A stretch of 41,269 nt of DNA from Methanoregula sp. (GTDB taxonomy: Archaea > Halobacteriota > Methanomicrobia > Methanomicrobiales > Methanospirillaceae): positions 1 through 41,269 of the forward strand of contig JAUYTV010000039.1 of NCBI GenBank assembly GCA_030694985.1, given 5' to 3'. A program made the translations under genes and the position numbers. This document shows, in pieces, positions 1-9,077 of the stretch. The notes under the pieces were generated by a model that made no database searches, was not told the DNA's origin, and saw only the letters and a list, made by a program, of their open reading frames with translations. Position 1 is the first letter of the stretch, and every line of letters begins with the position of its first letter.

Positions 1-18
1 AAAGAATGAAAAAACCCT

Positions 19-28
19 AAAAAAAAAA
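19..28 (-). terminator. Oligo-T terminator after mcrA
   Basis: Ten consecutive A on the plus strand give a run of ten T about 20 nt past the mcrA stop codon on the coding strand. This is the usual form of an intrinsic archaeal terminator and fits the end of the mcr operon. No strong hairpin precedes it. Confidence 0.6.
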
Positions 29-46
29 GTGATTGATTGAACTGAT

Positions 47-1732
47 CTACCTTGCCGGGATGATCAGTGAGCGCTCGCCTGCGGGCATAAACTCGCGGAT
101 TGCACCCTTTGCAAACTCGCGGCGTGGTTCGGAGAAATCGAACTTGAGTGACGGGTCGGCGAAACAGATCTTGATCAACGGGGACAGGGTCCAGGCATCC
201 TGGCGTCCATAGTGGGCGGCAGCTGCAATGGCTGCATATTCTCCCTGGTGTCCGACGTTCATTGCGTAGTTGGGGTAGTTTGGTCCACGGAGCTCGCCGA
301 TACAGCCTTCGTCGGGTCTGATCGACATTGAGTTGGTTGAACCGCACTGGTCCTGAAGGTCGTAGCCGAAGAAGCCGAGACGTGACCATCCTTCCTTGTG
401 GGCGAGCATGGACATGTACCATCCGTTCAGACCGGCGTTGGAGTTTGCTGTTGCCAGTGAACAGGAGATACCTGATGCTGCTGCAAGTACGGATGCACGC
501 TGGGATCCGCCGAAGTGGCTCTCGAGGGTGGTGGGGAACTGTTCGTACTGTTCCATACCGTAGAGGGTGACTTCGGTTGCGATGTCGTTGATAACGTCCT
601 GGGTCTTCTTTGCCTTGCCGAGACCACCGTGTTTGGCCTTGATGTAGTCAAGACCGTAGTAGCAGTAGTCATCGAGGATGTTGTCGGTGTATGCTGCGGT
701 TGCATACTGGGTGAAACCGACACCACCGCTCATGTAGCTGCCGAGCCAGATCTGGTCGAAGAGCATTGCACCTGCACCGACGACTTCAAGGGTTGCCTTG
801 ACGGGGTCGTTGGGGTACTTGCGGTCTCCCTGGATCATGTCTGCGAAGTGACCGAACTTAATGCCACCTGGCTCGTTCGGGCCACGGGCACGGCGGGCGG
901 GCAGAATGTCTGCCATCTGGATAACACCGGCGTGTTTTGCGGCGAAAGCGAGGTCGGCGACTGCTGCCTCACCGGCACACATCTTGTATGCGCCGATAAA
1001 GGACATACCGATCTGCATTGCAGACCAGCGGGAGGTGGTTCCACCATCGCAGGTCCTGCTTACGGTTGTGGGGATGTGCACTGCCTGGTACATCGACTTG
1101 CCGACGGAGGCCTTGAGTGCGGCTGCACTCTTTGCCGGGAAGAGCTTGTCGAGGTTCAAGAGGAACTGGGGCTCGATGTCATCTGCCATCTCGTCGTCGC
1201 CAGTGAAAACTTTCACGTAGCAGTCATCGACAAGTGACGGGTGGGTCTCGACCATGTGTTCCTGAACAACTGCTGCGCCGGGCATGGCGTGGTTCAGCAC
1301 GTGGAGGTACTCGTTGATGGTTTCAGGAGTAACTTCCTTGCCGAGACGCTTCTGCAGGGTCTGGTGAGCGAGGTCGAGGCCAACGATGATGGTCCTGCGG
1401 ATGTCGTCCCACATCTGCTGCATTGCTGCGTTGTTGACAAAGTGAAGGTCGTCGCCTTCTACAAAGACGTTGGTGCCGCTGACTTCGTAGGTCATCAGCT
1501 GGCGCTGACCGAGCGGGATACCACCACAGTGGCAGCGCTTGGGGTCGTACATGGAGATACCGCGGTCCATCTCGGCCTTCTTACCGGCCTTCATGAACTC
1601 GACTTTACGCGGGGACTGCTCAAGACCTTCGCGGGCAAACACGGTTGCGGTTGCCTGGGGGTCTTCTGCAAACTTCTCCTTCATTGCCTTTAGGAAGAGC
1701 TTCTGCGTTCTCTCGATTTTTGCTTTTGCCAT
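47..1732 (-). CDS. mcrA: Methyl-coenzyme M reductase alpha subunit
   Basis: McrA is the catalytic subunit of the (alpha-beta-gamma)2 enzyme that reacts methyl-CoM with coenzyme B to give methane and the CoM-S-S-CoB heterodisulfide, using nickel cofactor F430. The 561-aa product is of normal length and has the family landmarks: [16 protein letters not shown] around the F430 pocket, [13 protein letters not shown] (the region of the methylated Arg) and [12 protein letters not shown], where the Gly before Tyr (about residue 456) is the usual thioglycine and Cys463 the usual S-methylcysteine. The modifications themselves are known from the family and are not visible in DNA. It is the last gene of mcrBDCGA, starting 2 nt after mcrG ends, and is followed by an oligo-T terminator. 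The start [13 protein letters not shown] agrees with the family. Confidence 0.99.
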   Translation of the reverse strand: MAKAKIERTQKLFLKAMKEKFAEDPQATATVFAREGLEQSPRKVEFMKAGKKAEMDRGISMYDPKRCHCGGIPLGQRQLMTYEVSGTNVFVEGDDLHFVNNAAMQQMWDDIRRTIIVGLDLAHQTLQKRLGKEVTPETINEYLHVLNHAMPGAAVVQEHMVETHPSLVDDCYVKVFTGDDEMADDIEPQFLLNLDKLFPAKSAAALKASVGKSMYQAVHIPTTVSRTCDGGTTSRWSAMQIGMSFIGAYKMCAGEAAVADLAFAAKHAGVIQMADILPARRARGPNEPGGIKFGHFADMIQGDRKYPNDPVKATLEVVGAGAMLFDQIWLGSYMSGGVGFTQYATAAYTDNILDDYCYYGLDYIKAKHGGLGKAKKTQDVINDIATEVTLYGMEQYEQFPTTLESHFGGSQRASVLAAASGISCSLATANSNAGLNGWYMSMLAHKEGWSRLGFFGYDLQDQCGSTNSMSIRPDEGCIGELRGPNYPNYAMNVGHQGEYAAIAAAAHYGRQDAWTLSPLIKICFADPSLKFDFSEPRREFAKGAIREFMPAGERSLIIPAR

Positions 1733-1734
1733 GA

Positions 1735-2502
1735 TTATGCCTCCTTTGGCATGAAGCCGTATTTAACACGGAGCGAGTGGATGCGCTGGATGTATTCTAC
1801 GAGTTCTGCATCGTCACGGTAGGCAGTGCCTACGAGTGAGTGGTAGATGGTGCTGTGGCTCTTGATCCACTTTGCGTCCATCGGCTTTCCTACCTTGACT
1901 TCGCCGTCAAGAGGAACGCCGACCTGGTCCTTGACAATCTTGACAATGCCTGACTTCTTGTCGAGGATACAGCGCTGGAGCATGTCGAACATCATTCCGT
2001 TCTCATCGAGACGGAGGGAGTGTCCGTGAACAGTACATCCACGTACGCCGGTGAGGGCTGGGTCAAAGAGCTCGGTGTTGACGAGGTCTCTTGAATATTT
2101 TTCAAGGTCGCGTTCGCGGCACTCGACAATCTGACGGCCTGACAGGGTACCTGGGTCAATGCCACGGAAGCGGTATGCTTCGAGGTAGGACCGGAGGTAT
2201 GGGTGGCAGGGTGCATTGTACATCGAGTCGCTGAACTGGATGTAACGGATGCGGTCGCCGGCCTTTGCTCCGTCGGTTGCTGTTACCAGCTTGCGGACAG
2301 GGCAGGCGGGTTCCTGCTGCTCTGCGAGGGGTGGGTGTGCACTCTTGTAGGCTGAGCCTGGTACACGGTGTCCCATGATAAGAACGAGGTCCTTATCTGA
2401 GACCTCCCTAAGCTTTTCGAGCTTGTGTGCCGGGTCCATCTGCTTGCGCCTGTTGTCGGCAACAATAGTTTGTCCTGCACAGTATTGGGGTTTGTATGCC
2501 AT
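1735..2502 (-). CDS. mcrG: Methyl-coenzyme M reductase gamma subunit
   Basis: McrG is the small structural subunit of methyl-coenzyme M reductase and contributes residues to the F430 and substrate channel. The 255-aa product begins [20 protein letters not shown] and contains the conserved [15 protein letters not shown] and [18 protein letters not shown] segments typical of the family. It lies between mcrC (7-nt gap) and mcrA (2-nt gap) on the same strand, the normal order of the operon. Expression should therefore be coupled to the other subunits. Nothing about its length or sequence is unusual. Confidence 0.98.
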   Translation of the reverse strand: MAYKPQYCAGQTIVADNRRKQMDPAHKLEKLREVSDKDLVLIMGHRVPGSAYKSAHPPLAEQQEPACPVRKLVTATDGAKAGDRIRYIQFSDSMYNAPCHPYLRSYLEAYRFRGIDPGTLSGRQIVECRERDLEKYSRDLVNTELFDPALTGVRGCTVHGHSLRLDENGMMFDMLQRCILDKKSGIVKIVKDQVGVPLDGEVKVGKPMDAKWIKSHSTIYHSLVGTAYRDDAELVEYIQRIHSLRVKYGFMPKEA

Positions 2503-2509
2503 TTTTTTA

Positions 2510-3145
2510 TCACTCCAATGAATCCTTCTTTTTCATAAGTTTCATCACTGACGATATGACTTCTGCCATCTTCTCTCGTGTGGGGGTCTGACCACGGGTT
2601 ACACCGCTCACAATGGACATGACCGTACCTTTGGTACGGATCCTGTCTGCGGGTGGCATGACCACTGCAGTCTTCACTCCCTCCTTTGCGAGATCCTCGT
2701 AATCAATCGGGCATTGGGAAACAACAACTGCCTTCACATCACAATTTGCCAGAATAAACCGCACCTTGTGCACCACGTGGGAACGAACGTTCCCGTGGTG
2801 GAGAATGGCTATTTTGTGTTTCTCTATCTGCATGACCTCTTTGTCGGATAACCCAAATGAAGCGCCGATGACGCCACCGGCAATTTTCGGTGCGTCCTTC
2901 GGTACGCCACTTCCGGCATTCAGCACCAGCGTACTGATGCTGTATTCGACGCCTTGTTGTCGCAGGCCTGAGGTGATATCGCACACCGGCTTTGTCACGT
3001 GGCGGCGTCCGGGAGACATCCCGACCACTATGACATCCGGGTACCGGCACTCGGAGATGGTGCCCCTTTGGGCAATACCGCCTCCTTTACCCATGCCCAT
3101 CGCCTCGCGGCAGTCAACAACCTGGGTTACTCGTCCAATCGGCAT
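2510..3145 (-). CDS. mcrC: Methyl-coenzyme M reductase operon protein C
   Basis: McrC is not part of the crystallised enzyme. In Methanothermobacter it belongs to the A3a complex that reductively activates the nickel of F430 (established for the family). The 211-aa product begins MPIGRVTQVVDCREAMGMGKGGGIAQRGT, contains ILHHGNVRSHVVHKVRFIL and QCPIDYEDLAKEGVKTAVVMPP, and ends in a lysine-rich tail. The Cys in VDCRE and in ANCDVKAVVVSQCP could serve metal or redox chemistry, but that is inference. It lies between mcrD (2-nt gap) and mcrG (7-nt gap). Confidence 0.95.
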   Translation of the reverse strand: MPIGRVTQVVDCREAMGMGKGGGIAQRGTISECRYPDVIVVGMSPGRRHVTKPVCDITSGLRQQGVEYSISTLVLNAGSGVPKDAPKIAGGVIGASFGLSDKEVMQIEKHKIAILHHGNVRSHVVHKVRFILANCDVKAVVVSQCPIDYEDLAKEGVKTAVVMPPADRIRTKGTVMSIVSGVTRGQTPTREKMAEVISSVMKLMKKKDSLE

Positions 3146-3147
3146 AA

Positions 3148-3618
3148 TTATTTTATTCCCTGTAGGATTACGGGCTTGGACTTGCTGCTAGGATCAGCCA
3201 TTCCAAGCATTTCTTTGTCCGCATTCGGGCCGTACTTGCAGTAATCAACAAGTGACGGCTCGGTCTTCATGTACCTGCCTTCCTGTATACGGAAAGTAAA
3301 GTCGGTAAAGACCGATTCACATGCGGCTTTCAGTGCGGGAATCGCATCACGGCTCTCAAGCTCAAGGAGAACATTACCTACATGAACCTGCAATTCGACA
3401 TCCTGGTCACCAACCTTGATCGTCTTCCTCATCGGATGAGGATTGGCAAGACCTTTGGCGGGGCCATAGGGAATGATCCCCGGGATGCGCTGTCCGTTCA
3501 GGAGCATGCGCCGGATACCGGGGACTTCGACGAGCTTGTTCAGTAAGCGTTCTGTTGTCTCGGGATTGAGTAACCGCTCTGCAGAAATCCTGCACTGGGG
3601 GAACGTGGCTTCTGTCAT
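3148..3618 (-). CDS. mcrD: Methyl-coenzyme M reductase operon protein D
   Basis: McrD is a small accessory protein encoded in mcr operons. It associates with the reductase or its apo form and is thought to act in assembly or activation. The 156-aa product has the expected family pattern: an N-terminal segment with ECxISxERLL-like spacing (QCRISAERLLNPETTERLLN), a central PGIIPYGPAKGLANPHPMR stretch and a C-terminal RIQEGRYMKTEPSLVDYCKYG segment. It follows mcrB after 19 nt and precedes mcrC by 2 nt. Its biochemical function remains incompletely known. Confidence 0.95.
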   Translation of the reverse strand: MTEATFPQCRISAERLLNPETTERLLNKLVEVPGIRRMLLNGQRIPGIIPYGPAKGLANPHPMRKTIKVGDQDVELQVHVGNVLLELESRDAIPALKAACESVFTDFTFRIQEGRYMKTEPSLVDYCKYGPNADKEMLGMADPSSKSKPVILQGIK

Positions 3619-3637
3619 TCGTATCCTTTAATGGGGT

Positions 3638-4951
3638 TTAGATACCCTTTGCAACTGCCTGGATCGGCTTCTTGAATGCATCAAGCTGGCCGAAGGTGTC
3701 CTGGTAGATCTTCGAGGTGTGTTCTGGGCCGAACATCTGGGTTCCGGCGTCGAGTGCACAGGCTGCGACGATACAGGGCATACCGACACCGGCTGCATGC
3801 CGGGTCACGACGTGGTTACCGTTAAAGACACCGGGGCCGCCGCCACCATAGATTGAGTGGCTGAAGAACGAGAAACCAACTGCAACACCCATGGTACGAC
3901 CGAAGTCTGCACCGGGGAGGCCGGTCTCGTGCTCAAGCAGGTCGTTGAAGTACAGCAGGGTTGCTGAGACTGCCTGGGCGAAACGTCCGGCACCACAGTT
4001 AACCATGGTTGCTGCAAGGGTTCCTGCAGATGCGTAGGCATTCCAGAGCATGGGGTCCTTGGTCTCGTAGAACACGAAGCCGCTCTTGCCTTTCTTGCCT
4101 GCCTTGATGACCTTGTCTTCAATTGCCTTCTCAACAAGGCTCTGCACGACAGTACCGATGGTACCGGTCTTGCCGTTTGCCTTGACGAGGTCGTAGACCA
4201 GGTTGTTTGCATTGAGTCCCTGGTATGCGTAGAGCATGAGTTGTGCACGCTCGAATGGGCCGACTGCGTTACCCATCTCGAACATACCTGCCTGCTCAAA
4301 GGTTGCTGAAAGTGCTGCACCCTGGAATGCATTCCGGTGGGTCATCATGACCGCGTGGTTGGCCGGAACGTTACGGAGTGCATAGCCGAGACCTTCGTTG
4401 AACTGGGGGATGGAAAGGATCGAAACTACGTTTCCGCCCTGCATGTCCATTGTCTGCGGGTAGGTACCCCAGACTGCTGCCTTGATGTAGGAACCGTCGA
4501 ACATGTCAACCTTGTACTGGTCAACCAGTGCATAGGTGGTGGCTGCTGCCACTACGGTTGATGCGACATCGTAGGTTGCTGCTGCATCCATACGGGCAGT
4601 CGGGACCTCAACGAGGATCATCTTTCCGCCGCCGACCTTGGTGATCTTGGTGTTGTCGCCGTCGGTGACCTGGACCATCTCCTTGATCTTGGCTGAGAGT
4701 GCGTCTGCGTCCTTGACACAGCTGCAGCTCATGCTGCGGCCGAGAATCTGGTTCGACTTGCCGCCGACCTTTCCGGTCTTTAAGGCATCTTCGATACCTG
4801 CAAAGTTAACTGCCACTGTCCTCTTGGTGAGGTCGATGACATTCAGTGCGCCTTTGTTGACAACGGGGCTGATCTTTTCAAGAGTTACATTGCTCTTTAA
4901 GAGTTTGCCTTCATCGTCGTAGAGGTCGATTACATCTTTGTATTTAGCCAT
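3638..4951 (-). CDS. mcrB: Methyl-coenzyme M reductase beta subunit
   Basis: McrB is the beta subunit of methyl-coenzyme M reductase and forms part of the coenzyme B channel and F430 pocket. The 437-aa product contains the conserved FFSHSIYGGGGPGVFNGNH segment, whose Tyr is the active-site tyrosine of the family, followed by VVTRHAAGVGMPCIVAACALDAGTQ. It is the first gene of the operon. Its ATG is preceded by a strong GGAGG Shine-Dalgarno sequence at about 7 nt, and a roughly 600-bp AT-rich region separates it from the next unit. The N-terminus (MAKYKDVIDLYDDEGKLL) matches family starts. Confidence 0.98.
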   Translation of the reverse strand: MAKYKDVIDLYDDEGKLLKSNVTLEKISPVVNKGALNVIDLTKRTVAVNFAGIEDALKTGKVGGKSNQILGRSMSCSCVKDADALSAKIKEMVQVTDGDNTKITKVGGGKMILVEVPTARMDAAATYDVASTVVAAATTYALVDQYKVDMFDGSYIKAAVWGTYPQTMDMQGGNVVSILSIPQFNEGLGYALRNVPANHAVMMTHRNAFQGAALSATFEQAGMFEMGNAVGPFERAQLMLYAYQGLNANNLVYDLVKANGKTGTIGTVVQSLVEKAIEDKVIKAGKKGKSGFVFYETKDPMLWNAYASAGTLAATMVNCGAGRFAQAVSATLLYFNDLLEHETGLPGADFGRTMGVAVGFSFFSHSIYGGGGPGVFNGNHVVTRHAAGVGMPCIVAACALDAGTQMFGPEHTSKIYQDTFGQLDAFKKPIQAVAKGI

Positions 4952-5005
4952 TTGAATTCCTCCAAATTTTCATTTAACCGCGGTACAATACTGTCAGTGA
5001 GCGAA

Positions 5006-5027
5006 AGTATACCCTATCAGGCATACT
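5006..5027 (-). promoter_or_regulatory. Hairpin in the mcr 5' leader
   Basis: On the coding (minus) strand an 8-bp stem (AGTATGCC with GGTATACT, one G-U wobble in RNA) encloses the 6-nt loop TGATAG, ending about 55 nt upstream of the mcrB ATG. It is flanked by the near-direct repeats CTTTCACTCATT and CTTTCGCTCACT. It could stabilise the mRNA or control translation. The structure is visible; a function is inference. Confidence 0.4.
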
Positions 5028-5288
5028 GGTAATGAGTGAAAGTCGCTATTGCACGTCCCCTAAAATGGGACAAATTAATAATTACCCAATTTCGCCATAT
5101 AAGGATTCCGATTTTGTCCCGGTGCGCCAAATTATACCACATAAAAAATAATACTCTAAAATGGAGCAATGTTCAAATATTACATATTCTTCGCATTTCA
5201 TTGTTTTACGCAGTATTATTAAAAAATAAAAAAGTGCTACTAATCACCACATGTTCAAAAAAAAAATCAAATTTTTCTGTGCGCTCTG

Positions 5289-5298
5289 TATATAAAAA
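5289..5298 (-). promoter_or_regulatory. Candidate TATA box of the mcr operon
   Basis: The minus strand reads TTTTTATATA here, close to the archaeal TATA consensus. Use of this box would give an mRNA leader of roughly 310 nt. A nearer but weaker candidate (CTTATATGG) at 5097-5105 would give a leader of about 120 nt. The true transcription start cannot be decided from sequence. Confidence 0.35.
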
Positions 5299-5509
5299 GT
5301 GGGGTTGAGGAACCCGGTTTGATCATTTTTTTTTAAAACAATTGTTCCAATGAACCGGTTACCTGATTTTTTTATTGGTGAAACAACCCTAAAATCCGAT
5401 TTATGCGGCTTTTTGACCTGTTTAAACCTTTAAAAAAAATCCTTAAAAATGGAAATATTGTATCCGTTCCCTTACCTCCACTTATGTGATCAGCACTGGT
5501 GCGTCTGAT

Positions 5510-5541
5510 AAAAAAATGGATGGGTGGATACGTTTCCCATC
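5510..5541 (-). terminator. Terminator after mvhD
   Basis: On the minus strand, 9 nt past the mvhD stop, GATGGG and CCCATC form a 6-bp stem with an 11-nt loop. A run of seven T follows directly. This is a textbook intrinsic terminator and marks the end of the polyferredoxin-hdrCBA-mvhD unit. Confidence 0.7.
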
Positions 5542-5550
5542 AATTTTGCC

Positions 5551-6009
5551 TTATTTCTTAAACTCGGTGATGGGGCTTGGCCCCAGTTCGGTCACCGTGT
5601 TGACCACATCAGTAATGACTGCTGCCCACTTTGCACCTTCTGATGCAGAGACAAATGTCATCCTGAAGCGGCGGTCGTCAAGACCAATGCTCTTCATTAA
5701 GCGCTTGACCATGAACATCCGCTTTGCTGCCTTGTAGTTGCCTTCAAGGTAGTGGCAGTCTCCAAAGTGACAGCCTGATACGAGCACACCGTCTGCGCCA
5801 TCGGCAAAAGCCTTTAAGACAAACAGTGCGTCAAGGCGTCCGGTACACATGACACGGACTACCCGGACATCGGGCGGGTACTGGATACGGCCGCCACCGG
5901 CAAGGTCTGCACCGGCATATGAACACCAGTTGCAGAGAAGACCGATGATCTTGGGTTGCCAGATACCGGGTCCGCGTTCGGGGATCTTGAAATTTCCAGG
6001 AGCTGACAT
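5551..6009 (-). CDS. mvhD: F420-non-reducing hydrogenase iron-sulfur subunit D (MvhD)
   Basis: MvhD carries a [2Fe-2S] cluster and passes electrons from the hydrogenase (or formate dehydrogenase) module to the HdrA flavin for electron bifurcation. The 152-aa protein has the family cysteines in LLCNWCSYAGADLAG, VMCTGR and GCHFGDCHY, and is of normal length. It begins directly after the hdrA stop with no gap and ends the operon before a terminator. No mvhG or mvhA hydrogenase genes are adjacent. In Methanomicrobiales, which commonly lack MvhAG, MvhD is thought to couple HdrABC to F420-reducing hydrogenase or formate dehydrogenase. Applying that here is inference. Confidence 0.93.
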   Translation of the reverse strand: MSAPGNFKIPERGPGIWQPKIIGLLCNWCSYAGADLAGGGRIQYPPDVRVVRVMCTGRLDALFVLKAFADGADGVLVSGCHFGDCHYLEGNYKAAKRMFMVKRLMKSIGLDDRRFRMTFVSASEGAKWAAVITDVVNTVTELGPSPITEFKK

Positions 6010-8136
6010 TTACTGCTCACCTCCGAGCAGGAATGCATCGATCTGCGCCACGATCTGCGGGGTTGCAAAGTGGTTCATCCAGATTGCACCGCCGGGGCAG
6101 AAGCCACCGCAGGTACCGCAGCCTTTACATTTCGCTTCGGTTACTTCCATAACTGTGCGACCATCCTTCTCTACAAGCGCAAGAGCGCTGTAGGGGCAGA
6201 GGTTCACACACATACCGCAGCCTGCGCATTTCTCATCAATGCAGGTTGCAAAGTACGGCTCAAGTTCAACTTCTCCCTTGTGGATCGGGATACTTGCTGC
6301 AGATGCTGCACCTTCAGCAGATGCTACCGTGTCGGGGATATCTTTTGGTCCCTGGCAGACACCGGCAAGGAAGACACCGGCAGTTGTTGTACCGCACGGG
6401 TTTAACTTCGGGTGGGCTTCTAACAGCCAGCCGTCCATTGAACACGAGACACCGAACAGCTTGCGGGTCCGGTTGGTGTCAGCTGATGGCTGAACTGCGG
6501 ATGCAAGCACGACCATATCCATTTCCAGATCGATCGGGCGGTTGAGCAGCGTGTCGTCAGTCATCACGTGGAGAGACTTAGTCTTTGGGTCTTCTAAGAT
6601 GTTTGCGACACGGCCGCGAATGAACTTAGCTCCCTCGTCCTGGATACGGTAATAGAACTCTTCGTATGCCTTGCCGAATGACCTGATATCCATGTAGAAG
6701 AGGTAGGGTGTGCATCCCGGGATCTTCTCAATGATCTGGTGGGCGTGTTTTAACGAATACATGCAGCAGAACCGTGAACAGTATGGCTTGCCGATACCGG
6801 TGTTGTCACGGGAACCTGCACAGAGGACAAATCCGACTTTCTTTGGAGTCTGTCCATCGCTCGGGCGGACAAGGTGTCCACCGGTTGGACCGGATGCACA
6901 GATGAGCCGCTCGAATTCGAGACCATTAATAACGTTCTCAAACTTCTTGTATCCCCATTCAGTCTTCTTCTCAATCGGGAACAGTTCGTACCCGGTTGCA
7001 AGAATGGCAGTACCTACCTTGACCTTGACAAATTCATCCTTTGCCTCAAGGTCGATTGCTTTCTTCTCACCGCATGCTGTTACACAGAGACCGCACTTAA
7101 CACAGGAGTCCCAGTCGATGGTATAGAGAAGCGGTACAACCTGCGGGTGGTTGATGAAGATCGCCTTTCGTGGCTTCATGCCCATTTCGAATTCATTGGG
7201 CTTGATGACCGGGCACGGGGCTTCACAGTCACCGCAACCGTTACATCCACCGCCGACAATGCCTTTGGCTTCTGCTTCTGCCATGGTGATCACACCACGG
7301 GCTTTCTTTTTGATGGTCACATCGAAGTTGCCTATGTACCCTTCGACATCATGGATTTCTGACCAGGTGAACAGCTCGATGAGGGGCTCCCTGCCGACAT
7401 CCACCATCTTGGGGGTTAAGATACACTGGGAACAGTCGAGTGTGGGAAACGTCTTGTCCAGCTGGGACATGCGTCCGCCGATACTGGCATCGGACTCAAC
7501 GAGGTAGGTCTTGATGCCTGCTGCCGAGAGATCGAGTGCTGCCTGCATACCTGCAACACCAGCACCGACAACGATTGCTGCCTTTTCGACAGGTACCGCC
7601 TTTGGGAACAGATCCTGGAGGAGTGCTGCTTTTGCAACGGCAATGCGGATTGCATCCTTTGCCTTATCCGTTGATCCTTCCTGGTCGTGCATGTGCACCC
7701 ATGAGTTCTGCTCACGGATGTTTGCCATCTCGAACCGGAACGGGTTTAAACCGCCTTCCTTGGTTGCTGTCCTGAAGGTCGGCTCGTGGAGACGGGGAGA
7801 GCATGCAGCGACAACGACACCGGTAAGCTTGTTGTCATGGATTGCCTTGTTAATTACTGCCTGACCGGGCATCGAGCACATGTACTTATAATTGTCAACA
7901 TAGGCTACATTCGGGACGGTTTTTGCATATGCCTCAACTGCAGTGAGATCCATCGATCCAGCGATGTTCGTACCACAGTGGCAGATGAATACACCTACCC
8001 GGGCCTTCTGCTCGGTGGTGCTACCGGCTGCTGCCTTTGCCTGTTTCTTAACTTCTTGTTTCACGGGTGCCACCTTCTTTGTATCCTGCTTTTTGGTCTC
8101 GGTCTTTTTGGTGGTTGTTTTTTTCTTCTCTGCCAT
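6010..8136 (-). CDS. hdrA: Heterodisulfide reductase subunit A (flavin, Fe-S)
   Basis: HdrA is the FAD-containing electron-bifurcating subunit of the soluble HdrABC complex. In the 708-aa product I see an N-terminal Fe-S domain (VGVFICHCGTNIAG to ACSPRLHEPTF), a dinucleotide fold (AAIVVGAGVAGMQAALDL), the GGRMSQLDKTFPTLDCSQC segment and four ferredoxin-type motifs: CNGCGDCEAPCP, CVKCGLCVTACG, CAGCGMCVNLCP and CKGCGTCGGFCP. The first 45 or so residues are an extra Lys/Thr-rich extension (MAEKKKTTTKKTETKKQD) not usual in HdrA, which normally starts near the VGVxxCHCG motif. The gene lies between hdrB (11-nt gap) and mvhD (no gap). The lysine-rich start is kept because no convincing internal ATG precedes the conserved domain. 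Confidence 0.95.
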   Translation of the reverse strand: MAEKKKTTTKKTETKKQDTKKVAPVKQEVKKQAKAAAGSTTEQKARVGVFICHCGTNIAGSMDLTAVEAYAKTVPNVAYVDNYKYMCSMPGQAVINKAIHDNKLTGVVVAACSPRLHEPTFRTATKEGGLNPFRFEMANIREQNSWVHMHDQEGSTDKAKDAIRIAVAKAALLQDLFPKAVPVEKAAIVVGAGVAGMQAALDLSAAGIKTYLVESDASIGGRMSQLDKTFPTLDCSQCILTPKMVDVGREPLIELFTWSEIHDVEGYIGNFDVTIKKKARGVITMAEAEAKGIVGGGCNGCGDCEAPCPVIKPNEFEMGMKPRKAIFINHPQVVPLLYTIDWDSCVKCGLCVTACGEKKAIDLEAKDEFVKVKVGTAILATGYELFPIEKKTEWGYKKFENVINGLEFERLICASGPTGGHLVRPSDGQTPKKVGFVLCAGSRDNTGIGKPYCSRFCCMYSLKHAHQIIEKIPGCTPYLFYMDIRSFGKAYEEFYYRIQDEGAKFIRGRVANILEDPKTKSLHVMTDDTLLNRPIDLEMDMVVLASAVQPSADTNRTRKLFGVSCSMDGWLLEAHPKLNPCGTTTAGVFLAGVCQGPKDIPDTVASAEGAASAASIPIHKGEVELEPYFATCIDEKCAGCGMCVNLCPYSALALVEKDGRTVMEVTEAKCKGCGTCGGFCPGGAIWMNHFATPQIVAQIDAFLLGGEQ

Positions 8137-8147
8137 TTCTTACCACC

Positions 8148-9071
8148 TCACAGCACCTTCTGAAGGAACGATTCGCAGCTGATTCCATGGAGATCCAGCC
8201 CGAGGTCCTGCGGACTCATTCCCTGTGCCAGGCCTAAGAGTTCAGCGAAGTGAAGAACCGGTAAATTGTATGATACTCCGAACTTCTCCTGAATCTCAAT
8301 CTGGCCACGGTCGAACTGAAGCTGACAGAACGGGCAGATATCAGTGAGTGCATCTGCACCAGCTTCCTTGATATTGATCAGCTTCTCATTTGCGATATCG
8401 AGTGCATGAACGATATCATAACCACGGACACCGCCACCTGCACCGCAGCACTGCATCTTGTTGCGGTACTCAACCGGAGTTGCACCGAGTGCAGCAACCA
8501 GTTCTTCCATCCATACGGGGTGCTCGGTATTGAGCATGATCTCCTTTTCAAACTCCCTGTCCTTGTGGGGTTTTGTTAAGTGACATCCGTAGTGGACTGC
8601 GATGCGTGCTCCTGTTAAGGGGTTCGTAACGCTGTCGCGGACCTTCGCAACGCCGATGAATTTGTCATTATAGAGGAGCTCGGCAGTGTGGTACACGTTG
8701 ATTGTACCCTTGTATTCCATGTCGATCTCTTTTAAGACTTCATTGACACCATCGCGGAGGTCCTTGTTGTGCTTGAGCTTGTGGTTGACTTCCCAGATTG
8801 ACTTGTAGCATCCATTGCAGACAAGGGCAATGTCCATCTTCATCTGTTCGGCAAGCACGAGATTACGGGCTGCCATTGCATAGAACACATTCAGGTCAAT
8901 GGACCCGAATGCACCTGGTGCGGGACAGCAGCTTGCACCCTTTAAGGGAACCAGCTCAACGCCGAGTTTCTTCATGGCCTTGATAGAAGCGGATTCGACA
9001 CCGGGATACCGGTTGGGGGCAATGCATCCGAGATAGAATGCAAACTTGTGTTTTGCGCCTGATTCTGACAT
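8148..9071 (-). CDS. hdrB: Heterodisulfide reductase subunit B
   Basis: HdrB holds the two noncubane [4Fe-4S] clusters at which CoM-S-S-CoB is split. The 307-aa product has the two cysteine-rich CCG-type domains: GCIAPNRYPGVE with GASCCPAPGAFGS in the first half, and HYGCHLTKPHKDREFE, MQCCGAGGGVRG and CPFCQLQFDRGQ in the second. Their spacing fits the Cys-Xn-CysCys-Xn-Cys-X2-Cys pattern. It follows hdrC after 6 nt and precedes hdrA by 11 nt on the minus strand. Length and motifs are normal. Confidence 0.97.
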   Translation of the reverse strand: MSESGAKHKFAFYLGCIAPNRYPGVESASIKAMKKLGVELVPLKGASCCPAPGAFGSIDLNVFYAMAARNLVLAEQMKMDIALVCNGCYKSIWEVNHKLKHNKDLRDGVNEVLKEIDMEYKGTINVYHTAELLYNDKFIGVAKVRDSVTNPLTGARIAVHYGCHLTKPHKDREFEKEIMLNTEHPVWMEELVAALGATPVEYRNKMQCCGAGGGVRGYDIVHALDIANEKLINIKEAGADALTDICPFCQLQFDRGQIEIQEKFGVSYNLPVLHFAELLGLAQGMSPQDLGLDLHGISCESFLQKVL

Positions 9072-9077
9072 GGTATC

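Larger units (their letters stand above)
4952..5509. other. Intergenic region upstream of the mcr operon
   Basis: No convincing gene is seen in this AT-rich stretch. It holds the mcr leader and promoter. Visible elements are a hairpin near the mcrB start (5006-5027), a TATA-like box on the minus strand at 5289-5298, a second weaker one at 5097-5105, and two near-identical 14-nt repeats (5060-5073 and 5156-5169, both reading CTAAAATGGnnCAA on the plus strand). An open frame on the plus strand in 5036-5308 has no ribosome site and low-complexity content and was not accepted. Confidence 0.6.

Noticed and set aside
5036-5308. 90-codon open frame in the mcr upstream region
   Set aside because: It is AT-driven, has no ribosome site, and runs antisense through the promoter and leader.
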